Source: Actinomadura barringtoniae
GTDB taxonomy: Bacteria; Actinomycetota; Actinomycetes; Streptosporangiales; Streptosporangiaceae
Length of the DNA: 64,000 nucleotides
Direction of reading: 5' to 3'
Assembly (NCBI RefSeq): GCF_017573505.1
Contig: NZ_JAGEOJ010000039.1
Location: 1 to 64,000 of the forward strand
Of the stretch, positions 1 to 8,500 are shown piece by piece. A program made the position numbers and the translations under genes. The notes beneath the pieces are model-generated. The model was not told the origin of the DNA, did no database searches, and was given only the letters and a program-made list of their open reading frames with translations. Within the stretch, counting starts at the first letter, position 1. Every line of letters begins with the position of its first letter.

Positions 1-705
1 GCCCAGGTCACGACGGTCATCGGTCCCGGCGGGCTTGGCCAACGGCGCGAGTGTGCCGTCCAGGATGGCGGTGTCTTCGGGGTTGAGCCACCCCTTGAGG
101 TAGCAGCCACCATCCAGTGACCGGCTGACGGTCACCCAGGACCGCTCATACCCGCGCTGCACATCTTCGGGTGGCTTGTCTTCGCCGTTGTGCTCACGCA
201 CCAGGTCATGGATCTTCCCGCCGAGCTTGGCGACCTTCCCCGCCGACAGGCCCTCGTTTGCGGCGGTGAGGAGGATGTCCTCGGCCGCTGCGGTGTCATC
301 GTCATTGAGGCGCTGCACAGCGTCGGCGATCGTGGCCGCGTACCCGAACGACAACTCGCCAGTGGCCAGGCCCGTGCGGACACGGCCGAGCCGGTGAAGT
401 TGCCGAGCCAGCGTGATGCGTTCCTTGGCGCGGCCCTCGCGCATGCCCATCCGGCACCGCAGCCACGCCTGCGTGGACGGCAGGCCCCAGTGCTTCATCT
501 CACCGGTCCGGTCAACCACCGCAATCAACTCAGCGAGCACATGCTCAGCCCGGTCGGTGACCGTGGAGAGCGCTTCAGCCAATTCCATGCAGGCGGCCCC
601 GGACTCGGGCGCAGCCCTATTGGCGAGTTCGGAGAATATGACGGACGCCGCTTCCACCAGTTGTTGAGTGGAAGCGGATTCGGTGTCCGCCACGATCGAA
701 CTCAT
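1..705 (-). CDS. DUF222 (13E12-repeat / HNH endonuclease family) protein, C-terminus cut by window edge
   Basis: The minus strand is open from an ATG at 705 to the window edge (235 codons, no stop). The translation begins MSSIVADTESASTQQLVEAA and continues with the helical DUF222 pattern: a stretch around TQAWLRCRMGMREGRAKERI, then LARQLHRLGRVRTGLATGELS, then GYAATIADAVQRL. Family members are usually 400-500 residues and end in an HNH nuclease domain, which would lie left of base 1. They are numerous in actinomycete genomes and of unclear function. Codon use is less GC3-biased than in most neighbours, as is common for this mobile family. No good ribosome binding site is seen. The 8-mer ACGGTATG occurs at the start codon and again about 20 bases upstream. 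Start is fairly secure from family similarity; function is not assigned. Confidence 0.8.
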   Translation of the reverse strand, partial: MSSIVADTESASTQQLVEAASVIFSELANRAAPESGAACMELAEALSTVTDRAEHVLAELIAVVDRTGEMKHWGLPSTQAWLRCRMGMREGRAKERITLARQLHRLGRVRTGLATGELSFGYAATIADAVQRLNDDDTAAAEDILLTAANEGLSAGKVAKLGGKIHDLVREHNGEDKPPEDVQRGYERSWVTVSRSLDGGCYLKGWLNPEDTAILDGTLAPLAKPAGTDDRRDLG

Positions 706-967
706 ACCGTTATTTTACCATCACATACCGTCAATGCGATGATCGAATAATGGTTTTTCGAAGATTCTTTCGACGGTGCTTTCCCGCGCGAAGCGCGGCT
801 ATCAAAGCTTGTGGTTCAGCCCTGTGAGAGCCGCACCCGAACAACCCAGCCCCCGGCCCCGTCCCTTCCTTCCTCGTCGCTGAGCTTTTCGGCCTTCAGC
901 CAGCACAAACCCGCAGACGGGCACCAGCCGCAGCGGAAGGGGTGACCGTAGCCGCCCGGCAATACCC

Positions 968-2449
968 CTAACGACCTGAGCGGGAAATGGAAGAAGAAGA
1001 GGAATCGGAGGAAATGGTAGAAGAGGAACCGGCCACCGAATCCTCATCCTCGGCCCAGACTCGGCCCATTGCGTCTAGGAGAGCGGGCCGACTGCGAACG
1101 ATCCATGCCAGATAGGCCAACCCGACCACCATCCACGCCACGATCAGAACGAGCGCCACCCGATTCGGGCCAGTTGGCAGTGGAACGAGCTGGCCGTAGA
1201 TGGGCATCAACAGCAACAGAGCGGCGGCCACCGGCACGACGCCGTGCTTCAGAAGTGAGAACTCCGACGGGTGTTCGCGGCGGTAGTAGCGGATGAGCGC
1301 GATGCTGATGCTGATGTAGACGATGACCATGGCGACGCCGACGATCGTTCCGGCGAAGCTGTACATGCCCATGGGCTTGATCCAGGCGCCGCCGATCAGG
1401 GCGGCGGCCAGCGAGAAGAGCATGTAGCCGGCGAGGGCGGCCTGGGGGACCTGGCGGGCGCCGACTCGACCCAGCAGGCGAGGAAGAAGACCCTCGCGGC
1501 CCATGGCGAAGACGACGCGGACCTGGGCGGTGACGCCGGAGATGAGGTTGGCGAACTGGCTGTTGAGGACGGTCAGGGCGAGGAGCCAGCCGACGCCCCA
1601 GAACTTGTTCATGAGGGTCGTCCAGGGTTCGGCGTCGTCGCGGAGGGCGGCGGTGTCGCCGAAGCCGATGGCGGCGGCGTAGCCGGAGAGGACGTAGAAG
1701 AGGCCGATGGCGAGGACGGCGGTGAAGAGGGCGATGGGGATGGCGCGTTTGGCGGAGCGGGCCTCTTCGCCGAGGGTTCCGGCGGATTCGAAGCCGATGA
1801 ACATGAGGATGCCCCAGAGCATGCCCTTGCCGAGGCCGCCGATGCCGTCGGGGGAGGAGCCGGGGTTGAACGGGGCGAGGGTGATGCCGTCGGCGCCACC
1901 CTTGCCGAAGATGATGGCGAAGAGGGCCAGGAGGACGCCCAGTTCCAGGACCAGGAAGATGAGGGCGGTCTTGGCGGACTGGGAGACGCCGAGGCCGCTG
2001 ATGCCCCAGACGACGGCGCCGAAGAGGATTGTGAAAATCCACCACGGAACGTTCCAGGAGAACTGGTCCTTGAGGAACGCCGAGGTGAACGAGCCGATGG
2101 CCGACAGGAGCATCGGGCCGACCATCCCGTACGCCAGCAGGAGGAGCCAGCCGGACGCGAAGCCGCCGTGGCGGCCGAAGCCGTGGGTGTTGAAGGTGTA
2201 GGCGAAGCCCGCGGTCGGCAGCTTGCGCGCGAACGAGGCGATGACCGATGCCACGAGCAGGCAGACGATCATGGCCAGCAGGATCGCGAGCGGGAGGGCG
2301 TAGCCCGCGGCGCCGGCGGCCAGGGGCGTGTTGAAGAAGACGCTGGTCGCCGGGCCCATGAAGGCCATCGAGATGACGGCCGCGCCGACCGCCCCGAGGG
2401 CCCCTTTGCGGAGGCCGGGGGTGGTGGAAGTGTCCTGAGAATCGGACAT
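968..2449 (-). CDS. APC-superfamily amino acid permease
   Basis: A 493-residue integral membrane protein of the amino acid-polyamine-organocation family, predicted to import an amino acid or amine by cation coupling. About twelve hydrophobic segments are visible. The conserved segment near TM1 reads AVISMAFMGPATSVFFN, and the family signature FIGFESAGTLGEEARSAKRA lies near the middle. The start at 2449 is chosen over an upstream in-frame ATG because AAGGAGTGACC precedes it. The C-terminal tail is an unusual serine-rich stretch (SSSTISSDSSSSSIS). It is the last gene of an apparent leftward operon, 28 bases after the YhfX-like enzyme, so its substrate is probably an amino acid handled by that enzyme. 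Exact substrate cannot be read from sequence. Confidence 0.9.
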   Translation of the reverse strand: MSDSQDTSTTPGLRKGALGAVGAAVISMAFMGPATSVFFNTPLAAGAAGYALPLAILLAMIVCLLVASVIASFARKLPTAGFAYTFNTHGFGRHGGFASGWLLLLAYGMVGPMLLSAIGSFTSAFLKDQFSWNVPWWIFTILFGAVVWGISGLGVSQSAKTALIFLVLELGVLLALFAIIFGKGGADGITLAPFNPGSSPDGIGGLGKGMLWGILMFIGFESAGTLGEEARSAKRAIPIALFTAVLAIGLFYVLSGYAAAIGFGDTAALRDDAEPWTTLMNKFWGVGWLLALTVLNSQFANLISGVTAQVRVVFAMGREGLLPRLLGRVGARQVPQAALAGYMLFSLAAALIGGAWIKPMGMYSFAGTIVGVAMVIVYISISIALIRYYRREHPSEFSLLKHGVVPVAAALLLLMPIYGQLVPLPTGPNRVALVLIVAWMVVGLAYLAWIVRSRPALLDAMGRVWAEDEDSVAGSSSTISSDSSSSSISRSGR

Positions 2450-2477
2450 GGTCACTCCTTGAACGAAGACGATGTGG

Positions 2478-3662
2478 TCAGGCCACGCCGTCGACTGGAC
2501 GGGCTTCCCCGTCGTAGACCCCCCGAAGGTCCAGCTCACCCGTACGGATTCCGGCGACGGCCTGCGTGCGCCCCCGCGTCACGAAGACCTGCGGCCGGAA
2601 GCAGAAGACGACGGGGTCGCCGACCTTGGCGCCGTGGGTGAGGGCGCCGGGGATGCGGCAGTAGTAGTGGATGGCGCCCGCGTCGGCCGTTTCGACGTTC
2701 ATGCGCTGCTCGGACTCGCCGACCAGGGCGGTCAGCTGGTAGTCGCCGAGCACCTTGTCGACGTAGTAGCCGGCCGCGAAGACGTAGGCGTCGTCGCCGT
2801 CGAAGTGCGAGATCTCCGAGACGTAGACGATCGCGGGGACCTCGGGCTGAGTGTCGTCGAAGAGGTGCAGCGGGGTCGTGCCGTGCAGGCCGTTCCCCGG
2901 CTCGACGTGGGTGGCGCCGAGGCGGGCCTGTTCGGCGAACGTTCCGGCGGAGGTGGTGCCGGGGGCGTTCACCTGGGTGATCTCGAAGCCGGCGGCGCGG
3001 AGGCGGTCCGCGGCCTCGGTGACGGTGGCGAAGTTGCGCGTCGGGCGTACGGAACGGGTGTCGGCGTCGGCGAGCATGCACGGGAAGTTGGTGACGCCGG
3101 TGACGCGCAGGCCGGGGATGCCGTCGATCTCGGCGGCGGACTTCTCGATGTCGGCGAGCGGGAAGCCGCCCGCGTGGCCGAAGTAGTAGGTGTCCTCGGG
3201 GCCTCGGACGCGGAGGAGGACGGGCTGGGTCCGGCCCGCGCGTTCGGCGGTGGCGCCCAGGCGGGCGGCGATCTCGGGGTTGAAGACGGTGACGACCTCG
3301 GGGTCGGCGGCGATCACCGCGTCCTCGGTGCCGCGGTGCGGCTGAACGAGATGACCGACGTGACCGATCTTGATGCCGGAGCGCTGAACGGCCTCCATGC
3401 CCTGGATGTCGACGCAGACCGCGCTGTCGATGCCCGCGGCGGCGATGGCGCGCAGAGTGTCGGGGTTGCGGCCGAACTGCTTGGCCATCACGTACAGATT
3501 CAGGCCGTGGCGCTCGGCCTCGGCCACCTGGGCGGCGGCGTTGGCGTGGATCGCGTCGAGGTCGATCAGGTAGGTGTTGGCCCGGACGCGGCCCTCCCGG
3601 TGCAGGCGGACCGCGGCCGTCGCGAGGCCGGGGTTGGTGTCAAGCAGTCGCCGCAGGAACAT
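2478..3662 (-). CDS. yhfX: YhfX-family PLP-dependent enzyme (alanine racemase N-terminal fold)
   Basis: A 394-residue fold-type III PLP enzyme. The N-terminal barrel begins YLIDLDAIHANA, and YVMAKQFGRN near residue 61 supplies the likely PLP lysine. The remaining barrel and a C-terminal beta domain match the length of YhfX-type proteins. In Escherichia coli yhfX sits in a poorly understood operon; racemase or D-amino acid activity is inferred from the fold, not shown. The start is supported by AAGGAGGGACAC before the ATG. The first codons overlap the end of the ROK regulator gene by 23 bases and the amino acid permease follows by 28 bases, so uptake and conversion of one amino compound under ROK control is the likely theme. 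Confidence 0.85.
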   Translation of the reverse strand: MFLRRLLDTNPGLATAAVRLHREGRVRANTYLIDLDAIHANAAAQVAEAERHGLNLYVMAKQFGRNPDTLRAIAAAGIDSAVCVDIQGMEAVQRSGIKIGHVGHLVQPHRGTEDAVIAADPEVVTVFNPEIAARLGATAERAGRTQPVLLRVRGPEDTYYFGHAGGFPLADIEKSAAEIDGIPGLRVTGVTNFPCMLADADTRSVRPTRNFATVTEAADRLRAAGFEITQVNAPGTTSAGTFAEQARLGATHVEPGNGLHGTTPLHLFDDTQPEVPAIVYVSEISHFDGDDAYVFAAGYYVDKVLGDYQLTALVGESEQRMNVETADAGAIHYYCRIPGALTHGAKVGDPVVFCFRPQVFVTRGRTQAVAGIRTGELDLRGVYDGEARPVDGVA

Positions 3663-4902
3663 GGTGTCCCTCCTTGGTGAGGTGGTCGAGCACGGTGGTC
3701 GCGGCGCCGCCGAGATCGGGCAGTGCGACGTCGAGGCCCTGGTAGACGGCGTGCAGGGCGGTGACCCAGGACCCGATGGCGCCGCCCGGGTCGCCGAGGA
3801 CCGAGGTGCGCAGCACGGGTGGCTGCGGCGTGAATTCGGCCAGGTCGGCGGCGAGCGCGGGGAGCCAGGGCGCGAACGCGGGGGCGACGCCGCCGGCGAG
3901 TACGATCACGTCCGGTTCGTAGGCGACGGTGACGGCGGTCAGCATCGTCCGCAGGCCGTTCCTGGCCTGGTCGAGAACGGGTCGCGGGGCGTTCAGCTCG
4001 AAGATCTGCGCGGCGTCGGCGACGGCGTGACCGAGCTCGCGGGCGTACCGCACCATGCCGCCGCCGGAGATCGCGTCTTCCAGGTTCCCGGCGCCGAACG
4101 GCAGCACGCCGAACTCGCCGACGCCTCCCGTACGGCCGGGGAGCGGTCGCCCGCCGAGGTAGACGGCGGCGCCGAGGCCGGTGCCCGCCGCGATCATCAC
4201 GGCGTTCGCGTGGCCCTGAGCGGCGCCCGCGGTGACCTCGCCGAGCAGCGCCGCGTTCACGTCGTTGGCGAACGTGGTGACGCCGGGCAGGGCCGCCTTC
4301 ACGGCTTGGGCGAACGCGTCGCCCTGAAGTTGGGGAAGGTTGGGCGCTGTCCGTACGGCACCGGTCTCGGGGTGCACCGCGCCGGGCAGGCCGACCGCGG
4401 TGGCGCCGAGCTCCCGGCCGTCGGTGAGCCGCCGAACGTGGGTGACGAGCCAGTCCGCCATCTGCTGGGTGGTGAGGTCGCCGGGCGTCGCCTCGCGCGC
4501 CCAGGCCCGTACCCGCCCGGCGAGATCGGTGACCAGGAACCGGGTGCTGGTGCCGCCCAGATCCACGCCGCAGACCAGCCGGTGCTCACCCGCGAGGCAG
4601 ATCGCCAGCGCCTGCCGCCCCCGGCCGCTCCGCCCGCTGGCGCTCCGGCCGTCGCCGCTCCGCTCGCCGCCGCTCCGGCCGGGGCCGCTGCCGGGCGTGC
4701 TGCCGGGGCCGCCGCCGGCCTCGGTCAGCGGGCCTGACTCTCGTACGAGTCCGGCGCCTACCAGCTCCTCGACGACACGGGTCACCGTCGCCTTGCTGAG
4801 GCCGGTCGCCTGGGCGACCGCCACCCGGGTCGTCGTGCCGCGGGCGAGCAGTTCACCCAGGACCACGGCCCTGTTCGCGCGGCGCGCGTCGCTGCTCTCC
4901 AC
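3640..4902 (-). CDS. ROK-family transcriptional regulator lacking the zinc loop
   Basis: A 420-residue ROK protein. Residues 1-60 form a winged helix (RANRAVVLGELLARGTTTRV, then GLSKATVTRVVEELVGAGLV). A low-complexity Gly/Ser/Arg linker lies around residues 60-95. The sugar-kinase-like ROK fold follows, with CGVDLGGTSTRFLVTDLAG as the phosphate loop and AGTGLGAAVYLGG further on. The canonical ROK zinc motif CxCGxxGCxE is absent: GGVGEFGVLPFGAGNLEDAI runs straight past where it should be, so the zinc loop is deleted. It is the first gene of the operon with the YhfX-like enzyme and APC permease, and a palindrome lies 24 bases upstream. It is probably an autoregulated repressor responding to a ligand other than a typical sugar. 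The start is a GTG. Confidence 0.9.
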   Translation of the reverse strand: MESSDARRANRAVVLGELLARGTTTRVAVAQATGLSKATVTRVVEELVGAGLVRESGPLTEAGGGPGSTPGSGPGRSGGERSGDGRSASGRSGRGRQALAICLAGEHRLVCGVDLGGTSTRFLVTDLAGRVRAWAREATPGDLTTQQMADWLVTHVRRLTDGRELGATAVGLPGAVHPETGAVRTAPNLPQLQGDAFAQAVKAALPGVTTFANDVNAALLGEVTAGAAQGHANAVMIAAGTGLGAAVYLGGRPLPGRTGGVGEFGVLPFGAGNLEDAISGGGMVRYARELGHAVADAAQIFELNAPRPVLDQARNGLRTMLTAVTVAYEPDVIVLAGGVAPAFAPWLPALAADLAEFTPQPPVLRTSVLGDPGGAIGSWVTALHAVYQGLDVALPDLGGAATTVLDHLTKEGHHVPAATA

Positions 4903-4925
4903 CCTGCTCGTTCCCCCCGCTTGTT

Positions 4926-4946
4926 TTAGTTTCAGTGTGAAATTAA
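4926..4946 (-). promoter_or_regulatory. Candidate ROK operator (imperfect 9-3-9 inverted repeat)
   Basis: The arms TTAGTTTCA and TGAAATTAA are separated by GTG and match at eight of nine positions. The site is strikingly AT-rich in a GC-rich genome and lies 24 bases upstream of the ROK start, overlapping where its promoter should be. ROK regulators commonly bind AT-rich palindromes at their own promoters, so this is a plausible autoregulatory operator. Confidence 0.6.
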
Positions 4947-5003
4947 TTACTGGATCATGTATATCCGCAGGTCCCGGAGGGTGTCAAGGAACCGTTAACG
5001 CGC

Positions 5004-5037
5004 CAGAGCCCGCCCGGGGCGATCCGGGCGGGCTCTG
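5004..5037 (-). terminator. GC-rich hairpin after the DUF11 gene
   Basis: A perfect 14-bp stem (CAGAGCCCGCCCGG pairing with its complement) closes a 6-base loop just downstream of the DUF11 gene stop. There is no clear T-tract, which is usual for actinomycete terminators. It separates that gene from the ROK operon promoter. Confidence 0.75.
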
Positions 5038-5056
5038 AAGGACGAAAGAGCGGGCG

Positions 5057-6304
5057 TCAGCAGTGGGCGCGGCGCTCCGTTCCGAGAACGCTGGGCGGTG
5101 CGGACGCGAGGCGGCAGTTGTGCACCAGATAGATCTTGGGAACGCGGACCGGCTTGGGCGCGCAGCCCTTGCCCTTGCCGCCCTGGCAGAGCATGGCGGG
5201 CCCGGCGCCGATGATCACGTTCCGCAGCTTGCCGTCGCCGGACTCGGGGTGCCGGACCGTCACCGAGTACGTGATGGCGCGGGTCTGCCCGGACTTCACC
5301 GAGCCGCGCCACGTGAGCTGCGGCTTGGCGTAGTCGATCGTGCCGGCGCTCGCCTTGGCGTCGTCGTCGTACTTCGCGTCGTCGAGAACGTCGCTCAGGT
5401 CGTCGGTGAACTGCGCGTTCGGCTCGTCCGCCGTGCCCTTGTTGCTGACCTCGACCGTGTAGTGGACCTTGTCGCCGGGCCTGACCTTCTTCGGATGCGC
5501 GGTCTTCTTCATGGCGATCTGCGGCTCGCCCTTGACCGGCGGAGGCGCCGGAGCCGCGGGAGCGCGCACCGGATACATGGCCCTCTTGCCCGCGATCCAC
5601 AGCTGGCCGATCGGGATGCCGGTCTGCCAGTGGAAGTGGATGACGAGCGACTTGATCGGCACCTTGGGCTCGAACCAGCCCGAGGCCCCGTCGGTGTCGG
5701 GGCCGTTCCCGACCAGCGTGCTGGAGCCCGCGTCCCAGTGGGGCTTGTCGGTGCCGGTCTTGCCCTTGCAGGTGGACGGCAGCGGGCTGCCGTTGCAGTA
5801 GTTGAACGCCGACTGGAAACCGAGTTCGGCGGCGGTGAGGGCCTTGCCGTCGGCGCCGATGGCCGTGATCTCGGCCTTGTCCGCGTCGATGTCGCCGAGC
5901 GTGAAACCCCAGCTCCCGACGGGTGTGGGGTTGTCGAAGGTGATGGTGGCGGTCGAGTGTTCCTTGTTGTTCCTCGTTCCGAAGAACAGGTAGTTCTTAC
6001 CCTGCGAGCTGCCGTACTCCTTGCCGAACGGCGTGCTCGCGTTGAGGAACGTGGAGTTCCCCGAAGGGGTCTGCTGGCGAGAGGCGTTGCTGGTGACGGT
6101 GCCGTCCAGATAGGACGCGCCGGGGGCGGTCAGCCGCCCGCTGCCCAGGTCCCACTCGGCGTAGACGCCGCTCGCCGCGAACGCCGGGCCCAGGCCCGTC
6201 GTCATCGTGATCGCCGCGGCCGTCGCCAGGACGGTGCCCGTCCGGGCCAGGGTTCTGAACGAATCGGGCATGCGTCCGCCGCCTGCCGCCGATGGGTTGC
6301 GCAT
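5057..6304 (-). CDS. Secreted protein with C-terminal DUF11 (CARDB-like) domain
   Basis: A 415-residue exported protein. Residues 1-44 form a signal peptide ending GLGPAFAASG. A unique beta-rich middle domain follows (residues about 45-255), with several cysteines near FNYCNGSPLPSTCKGKTG. After a proline-rich hinge (PAAPAPPPVKG) comes a DUF11-type repeat (IAMKKTAHPKKVRPGDKVHY and onward), a domain common in actinomycete surface proteins. C-terminal cysteines (VHNCRLAS and the final C) may form disulfides. No LPXTG sorting signal is present, so it is probably released. AGGAGG lies four bases before the ATG at 6304. It is a single gene with its own promoter and terminator. Function is unknown; an adhesive or wall-associated role is only inferred. 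Confidence 0.8.
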   Translation of the reverse strand: MRNPSAAGGGRMPDSFRTLARTGTVLATAAAITMTTGLGPAFAASGVYAEWDLGSGRLTAPGASYLDGTVTSNASRQQTPSGNSTFLNASTPFGKEYGSSQGKNYLFFGTRNNKEHSTATITFDNPTPVGSWGFTLGDIDADKAEITAIGADGKALTAAELGFQSAFNYCNGSPLPSTCKGKTGTDKPHWDAGSSTLVGNGPDTDGASGWFEPKVPIKSLVIHFHWQTGIPIGQLWIAGKRAMYPVRAPAAPAPPPVKGEPQIAMKKTAHPKKVRPGDKVHYTVEVSNKGTADEPNAQFTDDLSDVLDDAKYDDDAKASAGTIDYAKPQLTWRGSVKSGQTRAITYSVTVRHPESGDGKLRNVIIGAGPAMLCQGGKGKGCAPKPVRVPKIYLVHNCRLASAPPSVLGTERRAHC

Positions 6305-6444
6305 GAGACCTCCTACGACTCCGACCTGACCCTTTCGGAGGTGATCAAGCCGGATCGACTCACGGAGGTCGCTTTTGATCGACGGCTCGCCAGAAAATAG
6401 CCGCCCGATGACCGGCCGATGCTTCTGCGCTCGCGCTCCCGCGC

Positions 6445-7194
6445 TCAGTCGTGAGGGACGCTGTTGCGGATGGCGCGGTCCACGGCGCGCTGGAACGAGG
6501 TGACCAGCGACTGGATCATCAGCGGCTTGAGCTTGTTGGTCAGCTCCAGCAGCTGGTCGCGTTCCGCAGGCGGCCGGCCGCGCTCGCGGTACGGGCGTAC
6601 GACCGTGTCCTGGAAGACGCCCTGCAGCTCGGCCGCCAGCTCCGTCGTGTAGCGCTCGACGGCCTCATGCGAGGCGATCAACGTGTCGAGCGGCATCGGC
6701 AGCGCGGCCAGCTCGGCGCTGATCCCGAGCAACGCCGGACTCACGACCCGTACGGCATCGTCGGCGCCGAGCCCCGCGGCGCCGGGCTCCGCGACGCCGA
6801 GCCCCGCGGCGCCGAGCTCTACGACGCCGAGCGCCTCGAGTCGCTTGAGCGTGTCATCGTCGAGGTGCCGCCCGGCCCGCCGGTCCAGCTCGTGCCGATC
6901 GAGATCTTCCGGAACCTCCGGCGCCCACGGCGACAGCAGCGCCCGCTGCAACGCCAGGTCCTCGGGCGGCGCGTCGAGCGGGATCTTCTCCAGGTGCTTC
7001 TCGATCGCGGCCAGGGTCAGCCCGAGCGCCTGAAGCTCCCGTACGAGCTCCAGCCGCGCCAGATGGTCGGCCCCGTACAGCCCGGTCCGGCCGCGCAGCC
7101 GCGGCGGCGGCAGCAGCCCGCGCCCCGCGTAGAAGCGCACCGTGCGCACGCTGACCCCCGCGCGGGCGGCCAGTTCGTCGACCGTGAGCTCCAT
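6445..7194 (-). CDS. MerR-family transcriptional regulator
   Basis: A 249-residue regulator. The MerR DNA-binding domain is at residues 1-70 (VDELAARAGVSVRTVRFYAG, then LQALGLTLAAIEKHL). A long helical effector domain of unknown ligand follows. A short in-frame repeat (GAAGLGVAEPGAAGLG) around residues 127-145 looks like an expansion. GGAAGGG precedes the start codon. The gene is divergent from an acyl-CoA dehydrogenase gene with an 82-base gap holding a palindrome, so it most likely controls that gene and itself. The effector may be an acyl-CoA or fatty acid, by inference from the target only. Confidence 0.88.
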   Translation of the reverse strand: MELTVDELAARAGVSVRTVRFYAGRGLLPPPRLRGRTGLYGADHLARLELVRELQALGLTLAAIEKHLEKIPLDAPPEDLALQRALLSPWAPEVPEDLDRHELDRRAGRHLDDDTLKRLEALGVVELGAAGLGVAEPGAAGLGADDAVRVVSPALLGISAELAALPMPLDTLIASHEAVERYTTELAAELQGVFQDTVVRPYRERGRPPAERDQLLELTNKLKPLMIQSLVTSFQRAVDRAIRNSVPHD

Positions 7195-7210
7195 CGCACG
7201 CCCTTCCGCT

Positions 7211-7233
7211 ATGTGACAGCTCTAGTGTTACAT
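7211..7233. promoter_or_regulatory. Candidate MerR operator between divergent genes
   Basis: ATGTGACA and TGTTACAT form an 8-7-8 inverted repeat with one mismatch, midway between the MerR start (7194) and the acyl-CoA dehydrogenase start (7277). MerR regulators bind such dyads inside stretched promoters. The position suits control of both genes. Confidence 0.6.
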
Positions 7234-7276
7234 TAACGGTGTATCAGCAGCCACTTACCTGAGGAGCCAGGGGCGC

Positions 7277-8419
7277 ATGGCGCGAGAGATCTTCACCGAG
7301 GAGCACGAGGCCTTCCGCGACATGGTGCGGTCCTTCATCGCGAAGGAGATCGCGCCCCACCACGAGCAGTGGGAGAAGGACGAGATCGTCTCCCGCGAGG
7401 TGTGGCTGGCCGCGGGGCGTCAGGGCCTGCTCGGCATCGAGATGCCCGAGGAGTACGGCGGCGGCGGCAACCCCGACTACCGCTACTACACCGTCTTCAA
7501 CGAGGAGCTGGCCCGCGCGATGGCGACCGGCCCCGGCTTCGCGGTGCACAACGACGTGGTCGGCGGCTACCTGGTCCAACTGCTGAACGACGAGCAGAAG
7601 CAGCGCTGGCTGCCCGGCTACTGCTCCGGCGAGCTCATCACCGCGATCGCCATGACCGAGCCCGCCGCCGGGTCCGACCTGCAGGGCATGAAGACCACCG
7701 CGGTCAAGGACGGCGACGACTACATCCTGAACGGCTCCAAGACGTTCATCACCAACGGCATCCTGTCCGACCTGGTCATCGTCGCCGCCAAGACCGACGC
7801 CAACGCCGGCGCCCACGGTGTCAGCCTCCTCGTGGTCGAACGCGGCATGGCGGGCTTCGAGCGCGGCCGCAACCTCGACAAGGTCGGCATGCACGCGCAG
7901 GATACCGCCGAGCTCTTCTTCAACGACGTCCGCGTCCCCGCCAAGAACCTCCTCGGCGACGAGGGCATGGGCTTCATCTACCTGATGCAGAACCTGGCCC
8001 GCGAGCGCCTCTGCATCGCCGTCTCCGCGGTCGCCGGCAGCGAGTACGCGTTCGAGACGACGCTGGAGTACTGCAAGACCCGCGAGGCGTTCGGCCGCCC
8101 GATCGGCAAGTTCCAGCACAACCGCTTCACCCTCGCCGAGATGAAGACCGAGATCACGGTCGCCCGCGCGTTCGTCGACCAGTGCATCGCCAAGGAGTCC
8201 CGCGGGGAGCTGAACGCCGAAGAGGCCTCCATGGCCAAGTGGTGGACCACCGAGATGCTGAAGACCGTCGTCGACCGCTGCGTCCAGCTCCACGGCGGCT
8301 ACGGCTACATGAACGAGTACCCCATCGCCAAGGCCTACCAGGACGTCCGCATCCAGACCATCTTCGGCGGCACCACCGAGATCATGAAGGAGATCATCGG
8401 GCGGTCGCTGGGGGTGTAG
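7277..8419 (+). CDS. Acyl-CoA dehydrogenase (long-chain / isovaleryl type)
   Basis: A 380-residue flavoprotein catalysing alpha,beta-dehydrogenation of an acyl-CoA thioester. The FAD/substrate segments are ITAIAMTEPAAGSDLQGMKT and FITNGILSDLVIVAAKTD; the C-terminal helical domain carries YCKTREAFGRPIGKFQ and LHGGYGYMNEYPIAKAY. The medium-chain catalytic glutamate position near the C-terminus reads IFGGTTEIMKEI, with Gly there. Instead the Glu of LARERLCIAVSAVAG sits where isovaleryl-CoA and long-chain enzymes keep their base. GAGGAG precedes the ATG. It stands alone under apparent control of the divergent MerR regulator and probably serves fatty acid or branched-chain catabolism. Confidence 0.93.
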   Translation: MAREIFTEEHEAFRDMVRSFIAKEIAPHHEQWEKDEIVSREVWLAAGRQGLLGIEMPEEYGGGGNPDYRYYTVFNEELARAMATGPGFAVHNDVVGGYLVQLLNDEQKQRWLPGYCSGELITAIAMTEPAAGSDLQGMKTTAVKDGDDYILNGSKTFITNGILSDLVIVAAKTDANAGAHGVSLLVVERGMAGFERGRNLDKVGMHAQDTAELFFNDVRVPAKNLLGDEGMGFIYLMQNLARERLCIAVSAVAGSEYAFETTLEYCKTREAFGRPIGKFQHNRFTLAEMKTEITVARAFVDQCIAKESRGELNAEEASMAKWWTTEMLKTVVDRCVQLHGGYGYMNEYPIAKAYQDVRIQTIFGGTTEIMKEIIGRSLGV

Positions 8420-8500
8420 CGGCGGGGTGTTGGTGTCCGGGTTTGGTATGGAAAGTGAAAATTGGGTAGTGGTCTGGTCTGTGACGGAGGAGCTCCGGCC

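Noticed and set aside
1271..2641. 456-codon open frame on the plus strand opposite the APC permease
   Set aside because: It is a shadow of GC-rich coding on the other strand: composition is Gly/Glu/Asp/Arg-rich without any domain, while the opposite frame encodes a clear permease.
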